Below, piece by piece: positions 53,901 through 60,195 of a stretch of DNA of 64,000 nt. The notes below the pieces were generated by a model. It was given only the letters and a program-made list of their open reading frames with translations. It had not been told where the DNA came from and ran no database searches. Position 1 is the first letter of the stretch; every line of letters begins with the position of its first letter. The position numbers were made by a program, and so were the translations under genes. This DNA comes from Flavobacterium sp. CG_23.5 (lineage in GTDB: Bacteria; Bacteroidota; Bacteroidia; Flavobacteriales; Flavobacteriaceae): contig NZ_JAGGNA010000001.1 of NCBI RefSeq assembly GCF_017875765.1, positions 3,561,001-3,625,000 on the forward strand, in the 5' to 3' direction.

Positions 53901-54048
53901 TATCGATTAAATCTCCAGTAAATAGTAATATTGTATCATTGTTTACATGTTTTTTTAAATCTTCGGCAAGAGATTCTATGATCTTATTTTTTTTTGGAGT
54001 AGATATTTCCGATTCTAAGTGAAAATCTGAAATGTGTATAAGTCTTAC
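50923..54048 (-). CDS. Metallophosphoesterase-STAND NTPase fusion, putative defence protein
   Basis: A protein of about 1041 residues from the ATG at 54048 (MVRLIHISDFHLE). Residues 1-310 are a calcineurin-like phosphoesterase: HISDFHLE, FTGDLIDKG, ISGNHDVYR, ALIHHPLEF and TGHVHKLDS. After a linker, residues 410-600 form a STAND/NACHT-like NTPase with Walker A YGSRESGKTLLI and Walker B KIVLLIDDISF. The remaining 440 residues are helical and would be the sensor. In STAND defence proteins, binding of a phage protein to the C-terminus releases the N-terminal effector. Here the effector would be a phosphoesterase or nuclease. It is preceded upstream by a small membrane-protein frame and an XRE regulator. 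Confidence 0.8.
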   Translation of the reverse strand, partial: VRLIHISDFHLESEISTPKKNKIIESLAEDLKKHVNNDTILLFTGDLIDKGGIGFKDSELCFLSFEDIFINTILKSNPSLKNKIFIISGNHDVYRSKIDEIIETGIKGNLINTHNLDKFISSNREGSIYLKRLENYKDWEKTFYKDYPNSQLSNFENSFKLNIDNRSIGISCLNSSWLCKNEDDKGNILLGKNQIENSLVFLNECDFKIALIHHPLEFFKEFDFVDIKPLIYKNYDTLLTGHVHKLDSEYAQNLNGRIFISVANSTIADAPKESLYVNGYTIIDFNNHSNIQVEYRKYIEVHEKFVPNTDIGTEDGKKIFEILKDDKLADYYRKIDLVQAIENRVVESLNDHIIMSNNNTSVKCSIENIFVEPRILNNPKDSFKKEETKSYTIDSILNDNSNYLIYGSRESGKTLLIDKIFIEAISKFSSSDCLPILLKFADIKNKDLKRIFREFFSISASEIESFLNTNKIVLLIDDISFKSEHNQLIFILKEFVKKYRNIRIIGTSTHTLDNTVPTEYLTHNEIFNFNLCFIQDFTSKEIKLLISKWFEGKDVDMQGNMEKLLKSFTDFKLPKTPLSVTLFLWIFERQEKKPINNSVLVELFIENILEKTNIENIYSDTFDFTNKKRLLSYIARFMKDNGDSDLSYNIEYADLLKFITTYLKNKFSGKPEKILEDFIKRGIFSYEDDDTKLRFKTAFMFHFFLALQFDYDLKFKQIVLSNDNYLNYTEEIEYYTGLKRDCLDILLFTQEKLNVAFSDFNDDIRENYVKIDSVLESKKEKSLTFHIDEKRSKTKFDEKKLDQIFDRTLSRTPIEKDIPKKSNDNFTASQNNLETKKNIDTILKLASVVLKNSEDIDDFEVKLQSYKNILESSISFLMQYRDSLITFYLKHKKEPDFFPKNIDFNLFITVLPVMHQNVMHKWMGSQKMRPVIEDKIKNDILTLNISEYEKFMSVFLYGDIKGNNYPEIIKVFVKKSSYNYIKDLSFLKIMSYYHLRKNSPQVDELYLKLMAEIKMKLGKLKSKNKGEFIKQIVENKKGKLK

Positions 54049-54183
54049 CATAATTAAAGTTGGTTCAATATTTATTTGCAATATATGAAAAAAAGCATTT
54101 GTATTTTAACAATGAAAACTTCCAGAATTATTTTTTATTGGTTTGGCCCTAAAACGAAAAAAGACACCTTAATACAGCACCTT

Positions 54184-54309
54184 TCATTTATTCCCATTCC
54201 TCCAGCTATCATTAAAATGCCTATTTCTCATACGCTCATAAAATCCCCCTCTCAAGTAAAGGCCTACAACCCAAACCACAACCAGATCAATTATTTCATA
54301 CCATTCCAT
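54184..54309 (-). CDS. Small single-pass membrane protein, 41 residues
   Basis: Starts MEWYEIIDLVVVWVVGLYLR and continues GGFYERMRNRHFNDSWRNG. One transmembrane helix followed by a strongly basic, aromatic tail. It is too short for most gene callers but its composition is protein-like, and similar small proteins occur on Bacteroidota accessory elements. It sits between the STAND gene and the XRE regulator, all on the minus strand. Confidence 0.45.
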   Translation of the reverse strand: MEWYEIIDLVVVWVVGLYLRGGFYERMRNRHFNDSWRNGNK

Positions 54310-54420
54310 AGTTATTATAAAATTGATTAATTGTCAAACCTATATTTTTATGTAGTTAGTTGCAAATAGTATAGTGTGTGATTCGCGAATTGAATACTAT
54401 AGTTTATGTCTTTTTCATAA

Positions 54421-54448
54421 AAAAAGACGCCCATAGTAGGCATCTTTT
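54421..54448 (-). terminator. Terminator of the XRE regulator gene
   Basis: On the minus strand AAAAGATGCC-TACTATG-GGCGTCTTTTTTT forms a stem with one mismatch and a T-run. Confidence 0.7.
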
Positions 54449-54504
54449 AAATTTAATATATAGCGGTTTATCTAGGTGGAAATCTTATGAAGAACAATTT
54501 AAAA

Positions 54505-54807
54505 TTACTGCTTTCCGCTACAAATTTTATTTTTTTCTGAATTATCAGCAGAGTCTAATTCGTCATAATATCTTTCAAAATCGAAATCTATATCAAATAG
54601 TTCTTTAGGGTGCACACGAAGACCTTTTGCAAGCTCTATAAGACTTGAAAGTTGACAATCAATTCTATTATTGGCAATATTACTTATCTTTCCACTATGA
54701 ATTTCACATTTAGTAGCAATCTTTGCATAAGTAGTTTCTCCTTTTAAAGATTTTACTTTTTGTGCAATCAATTCTTTAATTTCTTTTGTTTTATTTTCAT
54801 TCTTCAT
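54505..54807 (-). CDS. XRE-family transcriptional regulator
   Basis: A 100-residue protein with a Cro/C1-type domain: TYAKIATKCEIHSGKISNIA as helix-turn-helix, followed by SSLIELAKGLRVHPKELFDI. The C-terminal 25 residues are acidic and unlike the domain. Forty-two nt upstream of its start begins a perfect 20-bp palindrome, a likely operator for this protein. The gene reads toward the STAND gene but a terminator separates them. Confidence 0.82.
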   Translation of the reverse strand: MKNENKTKEIKELIAQKVKSLKGETTYAKIATKCEIHSGKISNIANNRIDCQLSSLIELAKGLRVHPKELFDIDFDFERYYDELDSADNSEKNKICSGKQ

Positions 54808-54849
54808 TATTATCTTTTAATGCAATTTGAATAAAACTCGAAAAATATT

Positions 54850-54869
54850 CATTACCGAATTCGGTAATG
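54850..54869. promoter_or_regulatory. Perfect 20-bp palindrome (putative operator)
   Basis: CATTACCGAATTCGGTAATG is fully self-complementary. It lies in the divergent region between the XRE gene (minus strand) and the plus-strand promoter at 54883, overlapping the latter's -33 region. Confidence 0.7.
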
Positions 54870-54882
54870 TAAATAAAATAAT

Positions 54883-54890
54883 TATCTTTG
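54883..54890 (+). promoter_or_regulatory. Putative -7 box of a plus-strand promoter
   Basis: TATCTTTG matches TAnnTTTG. The expected -33 TTG is replaced by TTCGG inside the palindrome, so regulation by a protein bound there is plausible. Confidence 0.5.
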
Positions 54891-54899
54891 TCTTAAGAT

Positions 54900-55160
54900 T
54901 ACAGTTCAAAATTGTAATTTTGCGACTCTTCAAAAAATATTGAAGCATTCGCTTTGAATCTCGTATCAGAAAACTGGTAATTTTATAGGAACGAGAAGAT
55001 AAGTAAGATGCTCACGTCCCATGGCGTGGGCTCACTTATTGTTCCCCGGTATACCAGTACCTCTGATACGATAAGCTGAGTTCCATGCCATTTTTTATTG
55101 GCACAAACCCAGTTGCCATTCTTAGCCAATCTTCCTTCTTATTTAAAGTCTCGCAAACAA
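54900..55160 (+). ncRNA. Strongly structured putative RNA
   Basis: No protein frame, but many nested stems: TTTGCG (54919) with CGCAAA (55152) as closing helix; CTTCAA/TTGAAG hairpin at 54927-54943; CGTATCAG (54962) with CTGATACG (55063) and ACTGGTA (54973) with TACCAGT (55052) as a long central helix; ATAAGT/ACTTAT and GCTCACG/CGTGGGC (54999-55039) as the terminal arm; and TGCCA/TGGCA within CTGAGTT...AACCCAG (55075-55111). A promoter box lies just upstream. A 6S-like RNA is one possibility; the family was not recognised. Confidence 0.55.
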
Positions 55161-55192
55161 ATTAATTTGTTGAATTAGTTAGTTTGGAAATG

Positions 55193-55229
55193 CACTGCCT
55201 GCGTCGGGCTGAAACTTTCAAGGGCAGTG
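55193..55229 (+). repeat. Hairpin CACTGCC...GGCAGTG
   Basis: A 7-bp perfect stem with a 23-nt loop that itself contains TGAAACTTTCA. It follows the putative RNA and is followed by TACTTTCCTTT, so it may end that transcript. Confidence 0.45.
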
Positions 55230-55290
55230 TACTTTCCTTTAAAAAAAAACTTTAAAACCAAGTTGCCTATGCAATAAAAACACAATAAGA

Positions 55291-55397
55291 ATAGCAATGT
55301 CAATGACAATAGCAATGTTAATAGCAATAGCAATTACAATGTCAATGACAATAGCAATTACAATGACAATAGCAATTTTAATAGCAATGTCAATAAT
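55291..55397 (+). repeat. Hexamer-like low-complexity repeat (CAATNN)n
   Basis: More than 15 hexamers of the form CAATAG, CAATGT, CAATGA or CAATTA follow one another with a few irregular units. It is non-coding DNA between the putative RNA and the susC promoter. No spacer-repeat structure is present, so it is not CRISPR. Confidence 0.7.
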
Positions 55398-55470
55398 AGA
55401 AAATAGCCAACATTGGTCAGATTGCAGATTGCAGTGATCAGATAACCCATAACATACAAAAATTGCAAAG

Positions 55471-55560
55471 ATGAAATACTATAAACAAATACAAATTGCA
55501 TTAATAGTGGCTTTAATAGCAATAATATGCCTGTGGTTATATGGTTGCAACTGTTTTTAA
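55471..55560 (+). CDS. Small membrane ORF, 29 residues
   Basis: MKYYKQIQIALIVALIAIIC followed by LWLYGCNCF. Short basic start, one hydrophobic helix and a Cys-rich end; AAAG precedes the ATG. Could be a leader peptide or chance; no homologue is known to me. Confidence 0.3.
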   Translation: MKYYKQIQIALIVALIAIICLWLYGCNCF

Positions 55561-55750
55561 AGATTTAAAAACAGCTAAAGCTTATTTAGTATTAACACCA
55601 ACTCATAACTCTAAAAATCGCCTATGATCAAATAAAAAAACAAAATCCTTCGTGGCTAAACACATAAAAAAGGCCCTCTCACCGTCTGGACAACTGTATA
55701 GAGGACCAATAGCTAACAAAAACATTATTTACATTAACTAAATCAATATT

Positions 55751-58700
55751 ATGAAAAATATTTCATTAAACAAGGGTAGGGCGGTATTTTGGTATCTGCT
55801 TATTTGCATACTGCTGAATACTAGTGTTGCTCTTGCTAATAAACCAGTAATCCCTTTGACTATGTTTAAAGAGGGCAATAGCTTGCAAAAGGAGAATCTG
55901 AAACAAGTTCAGATTAAACAAGTTCAGATTAAGCAAATTACCGGAACCGTTACTGATAATCAGGGTCAAATGCCCGGAGTAATCGTTTCTATTAAAGGAA
56001 AAAACACGACTGTCATTACTGGTTTTGATGGGAAGTATGTAATAGATGCTTCTCCTACAGATACACTGGTTTTTTCCTTTATGGGCTACAAAACTATAGA
56101 AATGCCTGTACAGGGTAATGCTGTTATTAATGTACGACTGCAAGAGGATGCCACCCAACTTCAAGAAGTGAAAATTAATGCCGGTTATTATTCAGTAAAA
56201 GAAAGCGAGCGCACCGGAAGTATTGCTAAAATATCTGCGAAGGATATTGAAAAACAACCTGTAGCGAATGTCCTTGCCACGATGCAGGGTAGGATGGCAG
56301 GAGTTGATATTGTACAAGACAGTGGTTCTCCCGGTGGTTCTTTTACCATTAAAATAAGAGGGCAAAACAGTTTGCGTGGTGATGGTAACCAGCCGTTGTA
56401 TATTATTGATGGAGTTCCCTATTCATCCGAAGCCATTGGTTCCATTGCTACCTCCGGTACTGCACCGAGTTTGACTAGTCCGTTGAATTCTATAAATCCG
56501 TCGGATATTGAGAGTATTGAGGTGCTTAAAGATGCTGATGCTACAGCGATTTATGGTTCGCGTGGTGCTAATGGTGTGGTGCTGATTACCACCAAAAAAG
56601 GTAAAATAGGAAAAACCACCTTTATGGTGAATGGTTCTACAAATGTAGGAAGTGTTACAAAAACGCCGAAATTGATGAATACGCCACAGTATTTAGCGAT
56701 GCGCCAACAGGCATTTGCTAATGATGGTATTAGTACTTATCCTGATTTTGCCTATGATGTCAATGGCACATGGGATGCAACCCGCTATACTGATTGGCAG
56801 AAAGCGTTTATAGGTGGAACAGCCACCGTTAACAATTTACAAGCTTCAGTATCTGGCGGCAATGCTAAAACGCAATATTTATTGAGTGGTAATTATAGAA
56901 CGGAGACCACTGTTTTTCCGGGCGATTTTCAATATAATAAAGGTGCGGCACATTTTAACATGAATCATACTTCGGATGATGACAAGTTTAAATTGGTGTT
57001 TTCTGCCAATTATACAGCTCAAAAGAATAATCAACCCGCTACGGATTTGACTGCGGTATCGAGAACTCTTGCACCTAATGCGCCTGAATTGTATGACGCA
57101 GATGGAAATTTGAATTGGGCGAACAGCACTTGGGATAATCCGTTGGCGTTACTGGAATCGGAATTTGATTCGAGGATTAAAGATTTGAATGCGAATACTG
57201 TATTGTCGTATCAGATTTTGAAAAATTTAGAAGCGAAGTCGAGTTTAGGTTATTCGGATTTGAAAAATACTGAAAGCAGAACGCAACCTCATACGATGTA
57301 TAATCCCGCTTATGGGTTGGGAAGCGAATTTTCGGGATTGAGTGTTAGCCAAACCGATAGAAGCAATTGGATATTTGAGCCACAATTTAATTGGAATACT
57401 ACCCTTGGCAAAGGTAAAATTGAGGCTTTGGTCGGTAGTACTTTTCAGCAACAGAAAACCAATCGGCTGTTTATGAACGGTTTTGGGTATTCGAGTAATA
57501 GTTTGATTAACGACTTGGCTTCGGCATCGATAAAAACGATTGACCTCAGTGAAGAAACCGTTTATAAGTATCAGGCCTTTTTTGTCCGAATCAACTACAA
57601 TTGGAATGCCCGTTATATAATTAATATTACTGGTCGCCGTGATGGTTCGAGCCGATTTGGACCAGGAAAGCAGTTTGCTACTTTTGGAGCGGTAGGAGCG
57701 GCATGGATTTTTTCGAATGAAACTTTCTTGAAAGATAACTCGATACTTAGTTTTGGAAAATTACGGACGAGTTACGGAACGACTGGTAATGATCAAATAG
57801 GAGACTATCAGTTTTTGGATACGTATACTTCTTCGGGTAATACGTATCAAGGGGTGATAGGATTGCAACCGATTCGGCTGTTTAACCCCGAATTCGGCTG
57901 GGAAACGAATAGAAAGTTTGAGGCTGCTTTGGAAACAGGTTTTTTGAAAGACAGACTGTTTTTGACCACTGCTTACTACTTAAATCGTTCATCGAATCAG
58001 TTGGTTGGTTTACCGTTGCCGGGGACTACTGGGTTTAGTTCGTTGAATGCTAATCTTGATGCTACGGTTCAAAATAATGGATTGGAGTTTACATTAAGAA
58101 CCGTTAATTTTCAGTGCATGGATTTTGAATGGACTACTAATTTTAATATTTCGGTTAATAGCAATAAATTGGTTTCATATCCTGGTTTGGAAAGCTCTAC
58201 CAACGCGAACCGTTATGTGGTTGGCGAACCCATAAACATAGTAAAAGTTTATAATTATATCGGCATGAACCCAACAACTGGTGTTTATGATTTTGAGGAT
58301 GTTAACGGCGATGGTGTGATTACTTCACTTGGCGATAGAACTCAAATTGCCGATCTGAGTCCGGATTTCTTTGGTGGCTTGCAAAACCAGTTTACCTATA
58401 AAAATTTGCAATTGGATTTCTTGTTTCAATTTGTGAAGCAAGAAACGTTTGGAGCAACACCCGGTGTTCCCGGAACTCCAGTCAATCAATTGACAAGTGT
58501 CAGCAACCCGGATGGGCAACAACCATTTACTACAGGACTTAATGGCGATATAATTAATGCGTATTACCGCTATGCACTGAGTACAGGCAACATAGAAGAT
58601 GCTTCTTATTTGCGCTTGAAAAACATATCGTTGACGTATAATTTGCCTTTGAAAATGAGTAAAGGAGTTCGTTGTCAATTGTATTTGCAAGGCCAAAACC

Positions 58701-58804
58701 TTTTGACTTTTACCAATTATTCTAACGGAGATCCCGAATTTAAGTTTAGTAACCTTTTGCCACCGTTGAAAGTGTATTCGGCTGGAGTTAAACTGACTTT
58801 ATAA
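55751..58804 (+). CDS. SusC/RagA family TonB-linked outer-membrane protein
   Basis: A 1017-residue nutrient importer. A signal peptide is followed by a carboxypeptidase-regulatory-like domain (ITGTVTDNQGQMPGVIVSI, residues 62-130), the plug domain (LRGDGNQPLYIIDGVPYSSE, then IESIEVLKDADATAIYGSRG with the SusC-specific signature) and a beta-barrel ending in an aromatic-rich strand (VYSAGVKLTL). SusC channels work with a SusD lid, whose gene follows 11 to 17 nt downstream. A 15-bp direct repeat (55901-55930) inserts QVQIK twice before the first domain. The cargo is not known; the coupled peptidase suggests peptides. Confidence 0.92.
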   Translation: MKNISLNKGRAVFWYLLICILLNTSVALANKPVIPLTMFKEGNSLQKENLKQVQIKQVQIKQITGTVTDNQGQMPGVIVSIKGKNTTVITGFDGKYVIDASPTDTLVFSFMGYKTIEMPVQGNAVINVRLQEDATQLQEVKINAGYYSVKESERTGSIAKISAKDIEKQPVANVLATMQGRMAGVDIVQDSGSPGGSFTIKIRGQNSLRGDGNQPLYIIDGVPYSSEAIGSIATSGTAPSLTSPLNSINPSDIESIEVLKDADATAIYGSRGANGVVLITTKKGKIGKTTFMVNGSTNVGSVTKTPKLMNTPQYLAMRQQAFANDGISTYPDFAYDVNGTWDATRYTDWQKAFIGGTATVNNLQASVSGGNAKTQYLLSGNYRTETTVFPGDFQYNKGAAHFNMNHTSDDDKFKLVFSANYTAQKNNQPATDLTAVSRTLAPNAPELYDADGNLNWANSTWDNPLALLESEFDSRIKDLNANTVLSYQILKNLEAKSSLGYSDLKNTESRTQPHTMYNPAYGLGSEFSGLSVSQTDRSNWIFEPQFNWNTTLGKGKIEALVGSTFQQQKTNRLFMNGFGYSSNSLINDLASASIKTIDLSEETVYKYQAFFVRINYNWNARYIINITGRRDGSSRFGPGKQFATFGAVGAAWIFSNETFLKDNSILSFGKLRTSYGTTGNDQIGDYQFLDTYTSSGNTYQGVIGLQPIRLFNPEFGWETNRKFEAALETGFLKDRLFLTTAYYLNRSSNQLVGLPLPGTTGFSSLNANLDATVQNNGLEFTLRTVNFQCMDFEWTTNFNISVNSNKLVSYPGLESSTNANRYVVGEPINIVKVYNYIGMNPTTGVYDFEDVNGDGVITSLGDRTQIADLSPDFFGGLQNQFTYKNLQLDFLFQFVKQETFGATPGVPGTPVNQLTSVSNPDGQQPFTTGLNGDIINAYYRYALSTGNIEDASYLRLKNISLTYNLPLKMSKGVRCQLYLQGQNLLTFTNYSNGDPEFKFSNLLPPLKVYSAGVKLTL

Positions 58805-58821
58805 TCTTAATTTATATGACT

Positions 58822-60195
58822 ATGAAAAATTTTAAAATAACACTACTGAGTTTATTTGTATTACTAAGTTTGATGGGTTGCGATAGCTTTGTGGATGTGA
58901 AAACTCCGAGTTCACAATTGACTGGAGTAACTGTTTTTGAGGACAGAACAACCGCTAATGCGGCATTGATTGACATTTATTCGAAATTGAGAGATACAGG
59001 ATTGTTGGCAGGATTAACCACTGGCTCCAGTGTAAGTTTGGGATTGTATGCTGACGAGCTTACTTATTATGGCACCACTGATGATAATATTTCGTTTATT
59101 TTTAATAATTCTATGCAGTCCACCACATCGATTGCATCACAATTGTGGAATGAAAGTTACCATCAGATTTATTGTGCTAATGCTGTGATTTATGGTTGTG
59201 AGAATTCGACTGGACTTTCAACTGCTGATAAAAATCAGTTTATTGGTGAAGCGTTATTTGTTAGAGCTTTGGTGCATTTTTATTTGCTTAATTTGTACGG
59301 CGATGTGCCTTACATTACTACCACTGATTATGAGGTAAACCGCTTGGTTAACAGAATGCCAACAGCTCAGGTTTATACTGCTATTATTGCCGATTTGGAG
59401 CAGGCAGTTGCGTTATTGCCCGAGGCTTATATTGTACCTAACCGTGTTCGACCAAATCGTTCGACTGCAATGGCTTTACTGGCACGCACGTATTTGTATA
59501 ACGGTAATTGGGCACAAGCTTCCAATGCAGCTTCGGCTGTTTTGAATAATGCTGAGTATGTTTGGGAAACGGATATTGACAAGGTATTTTTGAAGGATTG
59601 TACTGCAACGATTTGGCAGTTTTATCCAAAGTTGGAAGGTAATAATGCCGATGAAGGTTCGGTATTTGTATTTCAGACTGGACCACCGCCGTTTATTGGC
59701 TTGCGGGCTGAGTTGTATAATTCGTTTGCGAATGATGACCTTAGAAAAAGTCATTGGATTGCGAGCGTTACCGATGGTTCCAACACTTGGTATCATGCTA
59801 ATAAATACAAGCAAAATACCAATACTGGAACATCTGCTGAATATTCTATTGTGTTTAGATTGTCGGAACAATATCTTATTCGTGCCGAAGCAAGAGCGCG
59901 CCAAGGTGAATTGATCAATGCGAAACAAGATTTGAATACGGTTCGAAGTTTGGCTGGTTTGCCAAATACTACAGCAACTACCGAAGCTGAAATTATAGAT
60001 GCAGTTCAACAAGAACGACGCTATGAATTGTTTACAGAATATGGGCATCGTTTTTTTGATTTGAAACGAAATGGAACATTAAATACTGTTTTACCGATTG
60101 TGAAATTGGGTTGGAATAATACCGATGCTCATTGGCCAATTCCGGAGACGGAATTATCAGCTAATCCGAACATTTCTCAAAATCCGGGTTACTAA
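58822..60195 (+). CDS. SusD/RagB family substrate-binding lipoprotein
   Basis: About 457 residues from the ATG at 58822 (MKNFKITLLSLFVLLSLMGC); a start at 58816 adds two residues. The lipobox LMGC puts the lipidated Cys at residue 20. TPR-like helices follow (ALFVRALVHFYLLNLYGDVP, the SusD signature) and the C-terminus has EQYLIRAEARARQG and QQERRYELFTEYGHRFFDLK, both typical. It forms the lid over the SusC channel and captures the substrate. The stop codon shares one base with the start of the next gene. Confidence 0.92.
   Translation: MKNFKITLLSLFVLLSLMGCDSFVDVKTPSSQLTGVTVFEDRTTANAALIDIYSKLRDTGLLAGLTTGSSVSLGLYADELTYYGTTDDNISFIFNNSMQSTTSIASQLWNESYHQIYCANAVIYGCENSTGLSTADKNQFIGEALFVRALVHFYLLNLYGDVPYITTTDYEVNRLVNRMPTAQVYTAIIADLEQAVALLPEAYIVPNRVRPNRSTAMALLARTYLYNGNWAQASNAASAVLNNAEYVWETDIDKVFLKDCTATIWQFYPKLEGNNADEGSVFVFQTGPPPFIGLRAELYNSFANDDLRKSHWIASVTDGSNTWYHANKYKQNTNTGTSAEYSIVFRLSEQYLIRAEARARQGELINAKQDLNTVRSLAGLPNTTATTEAEIIDAVQQERRYELFTEYGHRFFDLKRNGTLNTVLPIVKLGWNNTDAHWPIPETELSANPNISQNPGY

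Noticed and set aside
54076..54330. Plus-strand 84-codon ORF before the XRE gene
   Set aside because: A minus-strand ORF in the same place gives a better protein with a membrane helix; the plus-strand product is Ile/Pro/Thr-rich without motifs.
55291..55397. CAATNN tract as a CRISPR array
   Set aside because: The units are 6 bp and have no spacers; it is a low-complexity repeat.
59438..60048. Minus-strand ORFs opposite susD
   Set aside because: They are shadows of the susD gene.
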